64,000 nt of DNA, from the NCBI GenBank assembly GCA_913041535.1, contig CAJWJK010000001.1, forward strand, positions 62,001-126,000, given 5' to 3'. This DNA comes from an uncultured Alphaproteobacteria bacterium (GTDB lineage Bacteria; Pseudomonadota; Alphaproteobacteria; VGEJ01). Both the position numbers and the translations under genes were made by a program. The notes beneath the pieces are model-generated. The model searched no databases. It was not told where the DNA came from and saw only the letters and a list, made by a program, of their open reading frames with translations. Of the stretch, positions 8,703 to 17,977 are shown in pieces (the stretch's first letter is position 1; each line of letters opens with the position of its first letter).

Positions 8703-9986
8703 TTAGACATCATCGCGACGTATATCAGCCCCTAATGCGAATAGTTTTTCAACTAAACATTCATAGCCACGATCGAGATGATATACTCGATTAACCACCG
8801 TTTGGCCCTCTGCGGCTAAGCCTGCTAGAACTAACGAAACAGAGGCCCTAAGGTCAGTAGCCATAACGGGAGCACCTTTTAGCCGAGGGATTCCGTTAAT
8901 GATAGCGGTGGTGCCTCGAATAGTAATGTCAGCTCCCATACGGCACAACTCAGGAACGTGCATAAATCGGTTCTCGAAAATTGCCTCAGATATGGCAGAC
9001 GTTCCTCTCGCGGTGGAGAGGAGAGCCATAATCTGTGCTTGCATGTCTGTCGGGAATCCTGGGTATGGCTGTGTGGTAATAGAGATGGATTTCAGGCCAG
9101 ATAGGTCACAACTTACGTTTAACCCGTTATCAACAGTTTTGAAGTTAACTCCAACTTGGGACAGGCTCTCAGTCTGTGAGTGAAGGGTGCTTTTATCTGC
9201 ATTTAGTAGTTTTACATCACCACCGGTGATGGCTGCTGCAATTGCATAAGTACCGGTCTCAATGCGATCTGGAAGGATTCGATACCTGGCTCCGTGTAAA
9301 GAATTGACCCCCTCAACCACGAGACGTGATGTGCCAATGCCTGATATATTAGCCCCCATTGCGCAAAGACATTGGGCTAAGTCTGTAATTTCAGGTTCAC
9401 GGGCGGCATTTTCAAGTATGGTTGTGCCTTTAGCGAGACTAGCTGCCATAAGTAGGTTTTCAGTGGCACCAACTGATACAGAAGAAAATCGGATATTTGT
9501 GCCAGTAAGACCCTTTGGGGCTCTTGCATGAATATATCCCTTACGGAGTGCTAATTGAGCGCCAAGAGACTCGAGGGCTGCAAGGTGGAGGTCAACAGGG
9601 CGGGTCCCGATTGCGCAACCGCCAGGCAGAGACACCGTTACTCTCCCACACCGCGCTAAAAGTGGTCCAAGCACTAGGATTGATGCCCGCATTTTTCGCA
9701 CGATATCATACGGGGCAGCTGTATCAGTTATTCCTGCTGCCCTTAAAGAGATAACACTTTCAAAAGTGTTGTCCTCACTGGGGCCGTCAAATCCAATCTC
9801 TACGCCAAGATGGCTTAGAAGTTTGACAAGCGTATCAGTATCTCCGAGACGAGGAAAATTTTCCAAGATCAAAAGATCTTCAGTGAGAAGACTAGCTGCC
9901 ATCAGGGGAAGTGCAGCATTTTTCGATCCACTAATTCGCACTGTACCATTGAGCCTTGATCCACCGGATATGATTATACGTTCCAT
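8703..9986 (-). CDS. murA: UDP-N-acetylglucosamine 1-carboxyvinyltransferase
   Basis: Cytoplasmic enzyme of the first committed step of peptidoglycan synthesis, transferring enolpyruvate from PEP to UDP-GlcNAc. The active-site Cys is in [14 protein letters not shown] (about residue 124), so fosfomycin sensitivity is expected from the family. The N-terminal [15 protein letters not shown] substrate block is intact. A TTG at 10001 is in frame, but the ATG at 9986 has GGGAG eight bases upstream and gives the usual MERI start and 427 residues. Confidence 0.97.
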   Translation of the reverse strand: MERIIISGGSRLNGTVRISGSKNAALPLMAASLLTEDLLILENFPRLGDTDTLVKLLSHLGVEIGFDGPSEDNTFESVISLRAAGITDTAAPYDIVRKMRASILVLGPLLARCGRVTVSLPGGCAIGTRPVDLHLAALESLGAQLALRKGYIHARAPKGLTGTNIRFSSVSVGATENLLMAASLAKGTTILENAAREPEITDLAQCLCAMGANISGIGTSRLVVEGVNSLHGARYRILPDRIETGTYAIAAAITGGDVKLLNADKSTLHSQTESLSQVGVNFKTVDNGLNVSCDLSGLKSISITTQPYPGFPTDMQAQIMALLSTARGTSAISEAIFENRFMHVPELCRMGADITIRGTTAIINGIPRLKGAPVMATDLRASVSLVLAGLAAEGQTVVNRVYHLDRGYECLVEKLFALGADIRRDDV

Positions 9987-10068
9987 GAATCTTGCTCCCA
10001 AGCGTTACTGATTGGTTGATTTTAGCTTGGAGGTTTTCCCCAATGGAATGGGTCTGCTCTCAATATAG

Positions 10069-10203
10069 CTAGGTTTTTTTCTGGGTTGAGTCTTTCGTTT
10101 TGTGAGCACGATCCTTGCGTCTTTTTAAGTTTCTTTTTAGCGCTTGGCTTAAACGTTCAGTTCGCAGTCTAGCCTTTTTGATAGTATGTGTACTGTCAGT
10201 CAT
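10069..10203 (-). CDS. 44-residue basic protein of unknown function
   Basis: Short open frame from ATG 10203 to TAG 10069. The product is rich in Lys and Arg, with an amphipathic RLRTERLSQALKRNLKRRK core predicted to be helical and a disordered polar tail. I recall small Arg-rich proteins of similar type beside murA in other alphaproteobacteria, but cannot name a family. It is codirectional with murA, 82 bases upstream. The Shine-Dalgarno sequence is weak (GGA about 11 bases upstream). A nucleic-acid-binding or ribosome-associated role is only a guess. Confidence 0.55.
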   Translation of the reverse strand: MTDSTHTIKKARLRTERLSQALKRNLKRRKDRAHKTKDSTQKKT

Positions 10204-10289
10204 GCTACGAAATTCCGATGGCATTGGGCAAGTTAACAATGGCCGTGATTATGACTACGTTGGTGTGCCAAAGATATAGAGTGGCACCA

Positions 10290-10316
10290 TTGCGCACAGC
10301 TTTCACGCTGTGGCAA
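10290..10316 (+). repeat. Inverted repeat just upstream of tRNA-Thr
   Basis: Ten paired positions with one bulged G (10294): TTGC+CACAGC at 10290-10300 and GCTGTGGCAA at 10307-10316, loop TTTCAC. It ends 23 bases before the tRNA and could form in the tRNA leader or block a promoter element. No T-tract follows, so it is not a classical terminator. Confidence 0.55.
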
Positions 10317-10339
10317 GGTGCTGCTCTGGGTGCTTTAAT

Positions 10340-10414
10340 GCCCACATAGCTCAGCGGTAGAGCACCCCCTTGGTAAGGGGGAGGTCGGTGGTTCGATTCC
10401 ACCTGTGGGCACCA
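10340..10414 (+). tRNA. tRNA-Thr (GGT)
   Basis: Complete cloverleaf: acceptor GCCCACA/TGTGGGC, D arm GCTC/GAGC, anticodon stem CCCCC/GGGGG with loop TTGGTAA (anticodon GGT), T arm GGTGG-TTCGATT-CCACC, encoded CCA. It stands alone on the plus strand between the divergent murA block and larE. Confidence 0.97.
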
Positions 10415-10804
10415 GGACCGTTTGGTGAGATTCTTTAAACGCATGCGAAGACAAAACTCCACCTTATTACGTTGCACGTTGAACTCTCTAGCGGATTGTG
10501 GATTGCAATATCTTGACGATTATTGAAAGCTGCATAGAGGTCGCCATTGGAGCAGCTGTCGAAATTTTCTTCCGATTAATGCCAGTTTAGCATGCATCCA
10601 AAAAAATGGCAGTAGAAAGAAATCTGTATTTTAACTGGTGCTCCGAGTAACTGGTGAAACCGCGTTTACATATAAATCTGTGACTGTTTTTACGTTGGTC
10701 GTTTGAAGTATTGTGGATCATCTTGAGTTTGTTTTAACAGTGTTAAGCTATTCGGTTTGTGGCATAACAAAGATAACGGTTGTGTTAGTTTATGTGAGGT
10801 ATGG
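10415..10804 (+). other. Intergenic region, no gene seen
   Basis: 390 bases between tRNA-Thr and the chosen larE start. I see no convincing coding frame or terminator. The larE promoter is probably in the A/T-rich right half. GAGG at 10796-10799 is the likely larE ribosome binding site. Confidence 0.5.
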
Positions 10805-11635
10805 GTGAGCATTAGGAACAGCGGCGAGGTTTTGCTGGGTCGGGTGGAAGGGCTTCTTAGCGATATGGGGCCTTTCATTGTTGCGGTCAGCGGAGGTGTC
10901 GACAGCATGATCCTTGCCATAATTGCACATCGTTCCTCAAGTGACGCGCGTATAGTGCACGCTGTATCCCCGGCGGTACCCTTTGCAGCTACAGAACGTG
11001 TTCGATTTTTTGGAAATACCGAGGGGTGGACAGTTGATGAGATTAATGCGGGTGAATTTTTGAATGCCGACTACATTAAGAACCCGGTAAATCGGTGTTA
11101 TTACTGTAAGACTCACTTGTACAGGGCAATCGCGACACACTCATTCAATTCAGACAAGGCAACTACGATTTTGTCCGGTACAAATATTGATGATCTTTCC
11201 GATTACAGACCCGGGCTTCATGCAGCGCAGGAATATAATGTTAGACATCCATACGTGGAGGTTGGAATTGATAAGGCGGCGGTGCGCACGCTTGCTACTA
11301 TACTTGAATTCCCCAGTTTGGCAGCTCTTCCTGCCTCACCGTGCTTATCGAGCCGCGTTGAGACAGGTTTGCCCATAGAGTCCAAGATATTGTCAACAAT
11401 TGATGAGATTGAAACAATGTTAAGGGATGAGCTTAAACCAGAAACCGTCCGCTTTCGTTATGGCTCAACGGGCTTCGTTGTAGAGCTCGACAAGCATAGT
11501 TTAGAGAGGTTGGCAGTGACCAGAAAAAGAGCCGTTTTAAGAAAGATTGAGGCAAGTTTGCAGAGGTCTGGGCTGGAAAGAGAAGAACCAGTTAGGTTTT
11601 CAGTGTACAAAATGGGTAATTCATTCCGACATTAG
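10805..11635 (+). CDS. larE: LarE-type ATP-dependent sulfur transferase
   Basis: PP-loop protein that, in the lactate racemase system, adenylates the nicotinic acid-derived precursor and gives up a cysteine sulfur to make the thiocarboxylated nickel-pincer cofactor. The PP-loop SGGVDS is near residue 31 and the RCYYCKTHL block near residue 95; the SPCLSSR segment holds the likely sacrificial Cys. The frame is open to a TTG at 10757, but GTG at 10805 has GAGG five bases upstream. larB follows after eight bases. LarC and LarA are not in the window. Confidence 0.88.
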   Translation: MSIRNSGEVLLGRVEGLLSDMGPFIVAVSGGVDSMILAIIAHRSSSDARIVHAVSPAVPFAATERVRFFGNTEGWTVDEINAGEFLNADYIKNPVNRCYYCKTHLYRAIATHSFNSDKATTILSGTNIDDLSDYRPGLHAAQEYNVRHPYVEVGIDKAAVRTLATILEFPSLAALPASPCLSSRVETGLPIESKILSTIDEIETMLRDELKPETVRFRYGSTGFVVELDKHSLERLAVTRKRAVLRKIEASLQRSGLEREEPVRFSVYKMGNSFRH

Positions 11636-11643
11636 TTAATCTT

Positions 11644-12321
11644 ATGTCCAGTGTTGAAATTAAACTTGATCACGAACGGCAAGCACGTATAGGGCTGGAC
11701 GAGGCTATTTTATGCGCCCACAAAAGCACTGTTCAATTGGAGACTATCCTTGATAGTGTTCTAGAAAATAGTGCTCGGATAATGCTCACAAGATTGTCAT
11801 CATCCCAGTTCGAGTCATTAGACAAGAAATACCAAGGTATAATTGATTACGATCCCATATCGGCTACTGGGGTCGTAGGTCCAGCCAGGGATGTCGTAGG
11901 GCCTTCCGAGGTGGTCGTGGTAACAGCTGGTACTTCGGACGTGCGAGTGGCAATGGAGACTGTAAGGACGTTGTCATATTATGGGTTATCATCACGAAAG
12001 CTATTTGATGTGGGGGTTGCAGGCCTTTGGCGGCTATTGGATCATATTGAAATGTTACGACGGTGTCGGGTGGTTGTTGTGGTAGCAGGAATGGACGGTT
12101 CTTTGCCAAGTGTGATTGGTGGTTTGGTTTCGGGGTTGGTGATTGCTGTTCCTTCATCTACAGGATATGGGGTAGCGAGCGGTGGAGATGCAGCACTTAG
12201 AAGTGCTCTTGCTAGTTGTGCGCCAGGGCTGTTGGTAACAAATATTGATAATGGGTATGGAGCTGCTTGTGCTGCAATTCGGGCACTAGGGACGGCCAAC
12301 AAAACCGATATGGCAACTTGA
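11644..12321 (+). CDS. larB: LarB-type nicotinate adenine dinucleotide carboxylase/hydrolase
   Basis: PurE-like protein that carboxylates and hydrolyses NaAD in the first step of nickel-pincer cofactor synthesis. Visible blocks: DHERQARIGLDEAIL at the N terminus, TAGTSDVRVAMET, DVGVAGLWRLLDH, VVVAGMDGSLPSVIGGLV and the VTNIDNGYGA end. 225 residues is slightly short of many LarB proteins but includes the whole core. It is eight bases after larE and surely cotranscribed. The 3' flank (12322-12517) holds only a small CTGTGC/GCACAG hairpin at 12425-12440 without a T-tract. Confidence 0.9.
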   Translation: MSSVEIKLDHERQARIGLDEAILCAHKSTVQLETILDSVLENSARIMLTRLSSSQFESLDKKYQGIIDYDPISATGVVGPARDVVGPSEVVVVTAGTSDVRVAMETVRTLSYYGLSSRKLFDVGVAGLWRLLDHIEMLRRCRVVVVVAGMDGSLPSVIGGLVSGLVIAVPSSTGYGVASGGDAALRSALASCAPGLLVTNIDNGYGAACAAIRALGTANKTDMAT

Positions 12322-12517
12322 GGGGGTGTTAATTTGGGTTAAAGGCCGAGGATGAGGCCAGATATTGTATGCTTTTAGCCATGGCCAACACTATCTGCCT
12401 TAGATACCAAACTTACTTGGGATCTGTGCCTTAGCACAGGATATTGTTAAAGAAGAGGGTTACCTTTAGGTCATTGCTGATGATAAGGGTGCTCTAAGGG
12501 ATTAATAGAAGAGGTCA

Positions 12518-13240
12518 TTAGCTGGAGAGGAATACTATGAAGTCTTCGGCAACGTCAGCGGCACTGGCATCCAGAAGCTTTGCGCCGGCCTCTTTCGTGG
12601 CGAGGCTTGGATCGGAGCCGATACACCCATCTGGGTAAAGCTCACGGTAGTGTTCAGCATTGCGCCATCTCTCGATACATTTTTTGCTGTTATAATTCTG
12701 TACGGGTGCCCGAATTTGTTCGGAGTGGGCGTGCCATGTTATGGATATTTCGCTTGGCGTTGCGTGCATCCCTTCGTCAGGGCCGTACAGTTCTTCACGG
12801 ATAGTTTTAGTTCTTCGGCCCATCCACCAATTTAGAAACTTACAAGTGGTGGCAGTCATATCATTGTTTTTGGCCTTAAGCACTGCGGAAAGAATACGGA
12901 CGTTACCGCCATGTCCGTTAATGAAGTAAAGGTGGGTAAACCCGTGACGAACCAAAGATGATATATAATCCTCGAGAAGAGCACCTAGCGTATCCGCTCG
13001 CAGAGTCATTGAGCCTTTGAATGCCATGTGGTGCTCTGCCATTCCAACCGAAATGGTTGGAGCCACCATGGCATGAGCTCGTATACCTGCTTCTTGAGCA
13101 ATGGTTTCTGCTACAATGCTGTCGGTGCCGATAAGGCCGTTTAGCCCATGTTGTTCTGTTGATCCTATAGGAACAATTATTCCCTGACACTGTTTAAGGT
13201 AACTCTCAACTTCGGGCCAAGTTTGGTGCTGTAAAAGCAT
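12518..13240 (-). CDS. Creatininase-family metal amidohydrolase
   Basis: 240-residue member of the creatininase/MftE/ArfB-like family, which hydrolyse cyclic or linear amide bonds with a binuclear metal centre. Candidate metal ligands are Glu and His in GSTEQHG, Asp in IGTDS, His in FINGHGGN and Glu in the HATPSEIS segment. Creatinine itself is not implied: many members act on formamides or other small amides. It is convergent with larB and divergent from acs, so it probably forms its own unit. Confidence 0.85.
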   Translation of the reverse strand: MLLQHQTWPEVESYLKQCQGIIVPIGSTEQHGLNGLIGTDSIVAETIAQEAGIRAHAMVAPTISVGMAEHHMAFKGSMTLRADTLGALLEDYISSLVRHGFTHLYFINGHGGNVRILSAVLKAKNNDMTATTCKFLNWWMGRRTKTIREELYGPDEGMHATPSEISITWHAHSEQIRAPVQNYNSKKCIERWRNAEHYRELYPDGCIGSDPSLATKEAGAKLLDASAADVAEDFIVFLSS

Positions 13241-13382
13241 GATAGACTACCACTATGTTTTCCCTGCTATGCCCGTTAGGGGTGTAGGCCAAAAGAGTAT
13301 GACATGTTATCTAGTAACTTGCTGCTTGTATGGTTAATGCCGATAATCTAGCCCGAGCGTGATCGAAGGAGGTTCGTATTTC

Positions 13383-15323
13383 ATGTCGCAAGATATCCTT
13401 TACCCAGTTCCTGATGCTTGGCAACAACGTGCTTGGGTTAATCAACGGGCCTACAATGAAGAGTACCAACGATCCATCACGGATCCAGATAGCTTCTGGG
13501 CTGAACAAGGTAAACGTATAGATTGGATCGTACCATACACGGAAATTAGGGATTATTCGTATGAGGGAGATGTGTACATCCGATGGTTTGCGGATGGAAC
13601 TTTAAATGCTGCGGTTAACTGTGTAGATAGGCATCTGGAGACACGTGGAAATCAAACGGCGATCATATGGGAGGGCGATGATCCTTCTGAGTCACGTAAG
13701 ATTACCTATCGCGAACTACATGGCGAGGTGTGTCGGTTTGCCAATGTACTCAAGCGATTAGGAGTGGTTAAGGGCGATCGTGTGACGATCTATCTTTCGA
13801 TGGTTCCTGAGCTAGCATTTGCCATGCTGGCTTGTGCTCGTATAGGTGCAATTCATTCGATAGTATTTGGCGGTTTTTCGCCAGACTCACTGGCGGGAAG
13901 AATCCGTGATGCGGATAGTAAGTTGGTTATAACCGCTGATGAGGGAATCCGAGGCGGACGAACCATTCCTTTGAAAGCTACAACAGATGAAGCTGTTTCT
14001 AGGGCTTCAAGCGTTGATTCTGTGCTCGTCATTCAGCGTACCGGGGGGCACGTTGACTGGGTGAGTGGCCGCGATCATTGGTACCATGAAATTGCTTCGG
14101 GCGTTGATGAAGATTGTATCCCAGAGGAGATGTCTGCAGAGGATCCCCTTTTTATACTTTATACTTCGGGATCGACGGGCCGCCCAAAAGGGGTTTTGCA
14201 TACCACGGGTGGTTATTTGGTCTATGCCTCGCTCACTCATCAATATGTGTTTGATTACCATGAAGGTGATATCTACTGGTGCACTGCAGATATTGGCTGG
14301 GTCACCGGCCATAGTTATATTATTTATGGGCCGCTTGCGAATGGTGCTACCACCGTGATGTTTGAAGGAGTACCAACATATCCGGACAACTCCCGCTTCT
14401 GGAGGGTGGTTGATAAGCATGGGGTTAACATCTTTTATACTGCACCTACGGCTATTCGTGCCCTGATGCGTGAGGGAGATGCTCCTGTAAACCAAACACA
14501 ACGAACGTCCCTTCGTTTGTTGGGAACAGTTGGTGAGCCAATTAACCCAGAGGCTTGGGAGTGGTATCATCGGGTTGTTGGTGATCGAAGATGTCCAATT
14601 GTCGATACATGGTGGCAGACTGAAACTGGAGGCATTCTGATCACTCCTTTACCTGGGGCAACAGACCTTAAGCCCGGATCAGCGACCAGACCATTTTTTG
14701 GCGTGAGACCCGAACTCGTTGACTCTTCCGGAGAGGTTCTGGAGGGAGCGGCAAGTGGAAATCTGTGTATTGCTGAGACGTGGCCTGGTCAAATGCGGAC
14801 CGTATACGGTGATCATCAGCGGTTTATTGATACTTACTTTAAACAGTATCCGGGAAAGTATTTTACTGGTGACGGTTGTCGACGTGATGAAGATGGATAC
14901 TACTGGATTACGGGGCGAGTGGACGATGTAATAAATGTTGCTGGCCATAGGCTTGGTACGGCAGAAGTAGAAAGTGCTCTCGTCGCTCACAGTAAAGTCG
15001 CTGAGGCCGCGGTGGTGGGTTATCCGCATGACATTAAAGGTCAAGCTATCTATGCCTATGTTACCCTTATCGTGGGTGAGACACCTAGTGAGGAATTACG
15101 TGAGGAATTAGTTGGTTGGGTGCGGAAGGAGATCGGCCCAATTGCGACACCAGACTTGATACAGTGGGCTCCTGGGCTTCCTAAAACGCGGTCTGGAAAA
15201 ATCATGCGACGAATACTTCGTAAGATAGCAGAAGATGATTCTACCAACCTCGGTGACACAACGACACTGGCTGACCCTAATGTAGTTGGTGATCTCGTAG
15301 AGAATCGTATGAACCGAGGGTGA
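13383..15323 (+). CDS. acs: Acetyl-CoA synthetase (AMP-forming)
   Basis: Activates acetate to acetyl-CoA through acetyl-AMP. 646 residues, normal for Acs. The P-loop-like [11 protein letters not shown] is near residue 260, the [10 protein letters not shown] adenine/acetate-pocket motif near 405, and the acetylatable catalytic Lys in TRSGKIMRR near 605. The Trp of DTWWQTE limits the acyl pocket to short acids, consistent with acetate or propionate. The start at 13383 is preceded by AAGGAGG (13366-13372). It is divergent from the creatininase gene. Acetylation control by Pat/CobB-type enzymes is common in the family but not shown here. Confidence 0.94.
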   Translation: MSQDILYPVPDAWQQRAWVNQRAYNEEYQRSITDPDSFWAEQGKRIDWIVPYTEIRDYSYEGDVYIRWFADGTLNAAVNCVDRHLETRGNQTAIIWEGDDPSESRKITYRELHGEVCRFANVLKRLGVVKGDRVTIYLSMVPELAFAMLACARIGAIHSIVFGGFSPDSLAGRIRDADSKLVITADEGIRGGRTIPLKATTDEAVSRASSVDSVLVIQRTGGHVDWVSGRDHWYHEIASGVDEDCIPEEMSAEDPLFILYTSGSTGRPKGVLHTTGGYLVYASLTHQYVFDYHEGDIYWCTADIGWVTGHSYIIYGPLANGATTVMFEGVPTYPDNSRFWRVVDKHGVNIFYTAPTAIRALMREGDAPVNQTQRTSLRLLGTVGEPINPEAWEWYHRVVGDRRCPIVDTWWQTETGGILITPLPGATDLKPGSATRPFFGVRPELVDSSGEVLEGAASGNLCIAETWPGQMRTVYGDHQRFIDTYFKQYPGKYFTGDGCRRDEDGYYWITGRVDDVINVAGHRLGTAEVESALVAHSKVAEAAVVGYPHDIKGQAIYAYVTLIVGETPSEELREELVGWVRKEIGPIATPDLIQWAPGLPKTRSGKIMRRILRKIAEDDSTNLGDTTTLADPNVVGDLVENRMNRG

Positions 15324-15436
15324 CCTTGTCTGAACTCGCGGTGCTGTTAATAGCAATCTGTTCCTGTATATGATTCTATGTTGAACCTGATAAGTATTGA
15401 GGTTTTGGGACTAGAAAACGAAACAGTCTGACTAAA

Positions 15437-15622
15437 TCAGAAGTCGTAACAGATGCCGTTTCTTTCCCAATCGTTGTAGCGCGTCGGTTCTAGTCCGTGA
15501 GGGCCTCCACGCTCAACTATTCTTGATGTGGCTCTTGTAGGGAGTGAGCCATCGAGCGGACTTTCGATATTATTATGGGACGGCGCTTCAAGATTCTTGC
15601 GCTTATTCACAGAATGTACCAA
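15437..15622 (-). CDS. DUF1674/SDHAF4-like small protein
   Basis: 61-residue protein whose C-terminal 30 residues carry the family signature: ERGGPHGLEPTRYNDWE followed by an RNG-x-CYDF-type end (family form GGP-GPEPTRYGDWE-KG---DF). In mitochondria SDHAF4 helps assemble flavinylated succinate dehydrogenase; bacterial members are presumed to do likewise. The N-terminal half is polar and unordered. The likely start is TTG at 15622 with GGTGG just upstream; the frame is open about 15 codons further, to a TAA, without an ATG. It lies 256 bases downstream of the acetoacetyl-CoA synthetase gene on the same strand, not beside sdh genes. Confidence 0.8.
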   Translation of the reverse strand: MVHSVNKRKNLEAPSHNNIESPLDGSLPTRATSRIVERGGPHGLEPTRYNDWERNGICYDF

Positions 15623-15878
15623 AGGACCACCAAGAGAACTAATAAGGGCTTTTTTCTTAGTCTGTTACGACTAACGCACAAGGACAAATTGTATTTCAAC
15701 TGGTGTAGAGTTTCAACCAACAGGTGGGCCAAGGCTAGTTTCTTTACTTTAAAGTTTGATATCAGATATCAAGTTCTAGCCATCTTGATCGCGAAAACTG
15801 GTCCGAGGGTGGCAGTTTCGGTTTAGTTAGTCCTTAGTTCAAAATTGAGACGAATTATCAAAGATCGACGTCGTTGGC

Positions 15879-17831
15879 CTACCTAGATAGTTCTGGTATG
15901 TCTTTGAATATCTCTAATGCTTCGGGGTTGGCGAGCGCTCCACGGTTTTTAACCACGCGGCCGTGGATAGTATCCCGCACAGCAAGTTCAGTGATCTTGC
16001 CACTAACGGTTCTTGGAATATCACTAACTTGAATAACTTTAGCTGGAACATGCCGCGGACTGGTACTGCGACGAATACGCTCACAAATCCGATCTTTTAA
16101 ATTTTTGTGCAGTTCTTCACCATTACGCAGTCGGACGAAAAGGATAATACGTTCATCATTCTGCCAGTTCTGCCCGACTGCAATGCACTCAATAATCTCC
16201 GCGAACTGCTCTGCAATTCGGTAGATTTCGCCTGTACCAATACGGACGCCTCCTGGATTGAGAGCTGTGTCGGATCGTCCATATATGATCATGCCATCAT
16301 GTTTCGTTGTTGATACATAGTCACCGTGGCACCAAATACCGGGAAATTTTTCAAAGTAGGTTGCTTTGTAGCGAGAATCATCGGGATCGTTCCAAAAACC
16401 CACAGGCATTGATGGAAACGGTGCCGTACAGACCAGCTCTCCTCTTCTGTTTCGTATAGATTGCCCATCTGTATCAAACACCTCAACTGACATGCCGAGG
16501 GCACGACTTTGTAATTCACCTCGCCATACTGGGCCGGTTGGGTTTCCCAGAGCAAAGCATCCAATAATATCTGTTCCGCCAGAGATGGAAGAAAGGCATA
16601 CATCACTCTTGACTTGCGTGTAGACAAAGTCGAATCCTGTGGGAGATAAAGGGGACCCAGTTGATAGTATAGTGCGGAGCGATTCAAGTTTGTGAGTATG
16701 AATTGGTTTGATACCCGCTTTACTAACAAAATCGATATATTTTGCCGAAACACCAAAGATGCTTATGTCTTCATCTTGGGCAAAGTCGAATAAAGCGTTG
16801 GCATCAGGGTAGAACGGCGACCCATCGTACAATAATAGGCATGCGCCTGAGGCAAGTCCGGAGACTAACCAATTCCACATCATCCATCCGCAGGTAGTAA
16901 AATAGAAAAAGCGATCACCTTTTTTAACGTCGGTGTGTAAACAGTGCTCTTTGAGGTGCTGCAGAAGGGTGCCGCCGGCACCATGAACGATGCACTTTGG
17001 TTTTCCAGTTGTACCAGAAGAAAACATGATGAAGAGGGGGTGGTTGAAGGGTAGTTTCGCGAAGTTGATTGACTTGGGTTCAAAAAGGAGAGTGAAGTCG
17101 CGTAACGACTGGCTTCGGTTGAGGGTCTCAATGGCTTGGGTATCTGAGAGATATGGTACGATAATGAGTTTCTGTACTGATGGTAGTTGTTCCACTATTT
17201 CATTTAGGCGATTGTGAAGTTTATGAGTTTGGCCGTTATAAGAGTAGGATTCCACGGAGAACAAAAGTTTAGGTTCAATCTGTGTAAATCGCTCAAGTAC
17301 TCCTTCAGCTCCGAAGTCTGGCGAGCAAGATGACCAAATGGCACCGATGGCGGCGCTTGCAAGCATGGCGATGATGGTGTCCGGAATGTTGGGAAGGTAA
17401 CCAGCGACTCTGTCTCCAGGCTGGATCCCGAAAGTGAGCATGGCCTGGGATAGAGTAGAAACTCTATCATAGAGTTCAGAGAAACATAGACGTTCTTCAA
17501 CTCTGTCCTCTCCGCGGAAAACAATTGCTGTATCCTTTGTCCGATAGCGTAATAGATTCTCGGCATAGTTTAGACGGGCGTCTGGGAAAAATCGCGCGTC
17601 AAACATGGTGGTAGGGTTGTGGAGGACCACGTTTCCGCGGGTTTCTGATATAACTTTGGTGTAATCCCATATGCTTGCCCAGAATTTTTCCGGTTCAACG
17701 ACTGACCATTTTTGGAGTGCAGAGAAATCCGGAATAGAGATTCCCCATTTAGATTCAACATGCTGCGTAAAGGTTGATAAATTGGTATGCGTTACACGCT
17801 CTTGCGGAGGTGTCCACATAGGGTTAACCAT
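15879..17831 (-). CDS. Acetoacetyl-CoA synthetase
   Basis: AMP-forming ligase that activates acetoacetate, linking ketone bodies or polyhydroxybutyrate breakdown to acetyl-CoA. Family features: the PDARLNYAENLL block near residue 82, GAIWSSCSPDFG near 156, the MFSSGTTGKPK ATP loop near 270, and the catalytic Lys in RTVSGKITE near the end. 650 residues from the ATG at 17831, which has GGAG eight bases upstream; a TTG at 17855 is a weaker alternative. It is divergent from the EamA gene. With acs at 13 kb this gives two short-chain activation routes in 5 kb. Confidence 0.94.
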   Translation of the reverse strand: MVNPMWTPPQERVTHTNLSTFTQHVESKWGISIPDFSALQKWSVVEPEKFWASIWDYTKVISETRGNVVLHNPTTMFDARFFPDARLNYAENLLRYRTKDTAIVFRGEDRVEERLCFSELYDRVSTLSQAMLTFGIQPGDRVAGYLPNIPDTIIAMLASAAIGAIWSSCSPDFGAEGVLERFTQIEPKLLFSVESYSYNGQTHKLHNRLNEIVEQLPSVQKLIIVPYLSDTQAIETLNRSQSLRDFTLLFEPKSINFAKLPFNHPLFIMFSSGTTGKPKCIVHGAGGTLLQHLKEHCLHTDVKKGDRFFYFTTCGWMMWNWLVSGLASGACLLLYDGSPFYPDANALFDFAQDEDISIFGVSAKYIDFVSKAGIKPIHTHKLESLRTILSTGSPLSPTGFDFVYTQVKSDVCLSSISGGTDIIGCFALGNPTGPVWRGELQSRALGMSVEVFDTDGQSIRNRRGELVCTAPFPSMPVGFWNDPDDSRYKATYFEKFPGIWCHGDYVSTTKHDGMIIYGRSDTALNPGGVRIGTGEIYRIAEQFAEIIECIAVGQNWQNDERIILFVRLRNGEELHKNLKDRICERIRRSTSPRHVPAKVIQVSDIPRTVSGKITELAVRDTIHGRVVKNRGALANPEALEIFKDIPELSR

Positions 17832-17977
17832 TTTTCTGTCTCCGTAGTGCGCCAAAATAAAAATATGTACGACAGCGACTGATTTTGCTCATTAAAGATG
17901 TGACATAACACCTGTATCGTAAGAGTAGCATCGCAAGCCCGTCTGGCCTACGGTGTGTATCTGGGGAGCTGCCGCGC

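Noticed and set aside
10205-10477. 90-codon minus-strand frame containing VESNHRPPPYQGG
   Set aside because: It is the antisense of tRNA-Thr, a well-known false protein pattern.
12425-12440. CTGTGC/GCACAG hairpin between larB and the creatininase gene, similar to one at 44442-44456
   Set aside because: Six-base stems without T-tracts, and loops differ; not enough for a repeat family or terminator.
14007-14570. 187-codon minus-strand frame
   Set aside because: Shadow of the acetyl-CoA synthetase gene.
16289-16756. 155-codon minus-strand frame in a different phase within acetoacetyl-CoA synthetase
   Set aside because: The real gene covers the region in another frame with all motifs.
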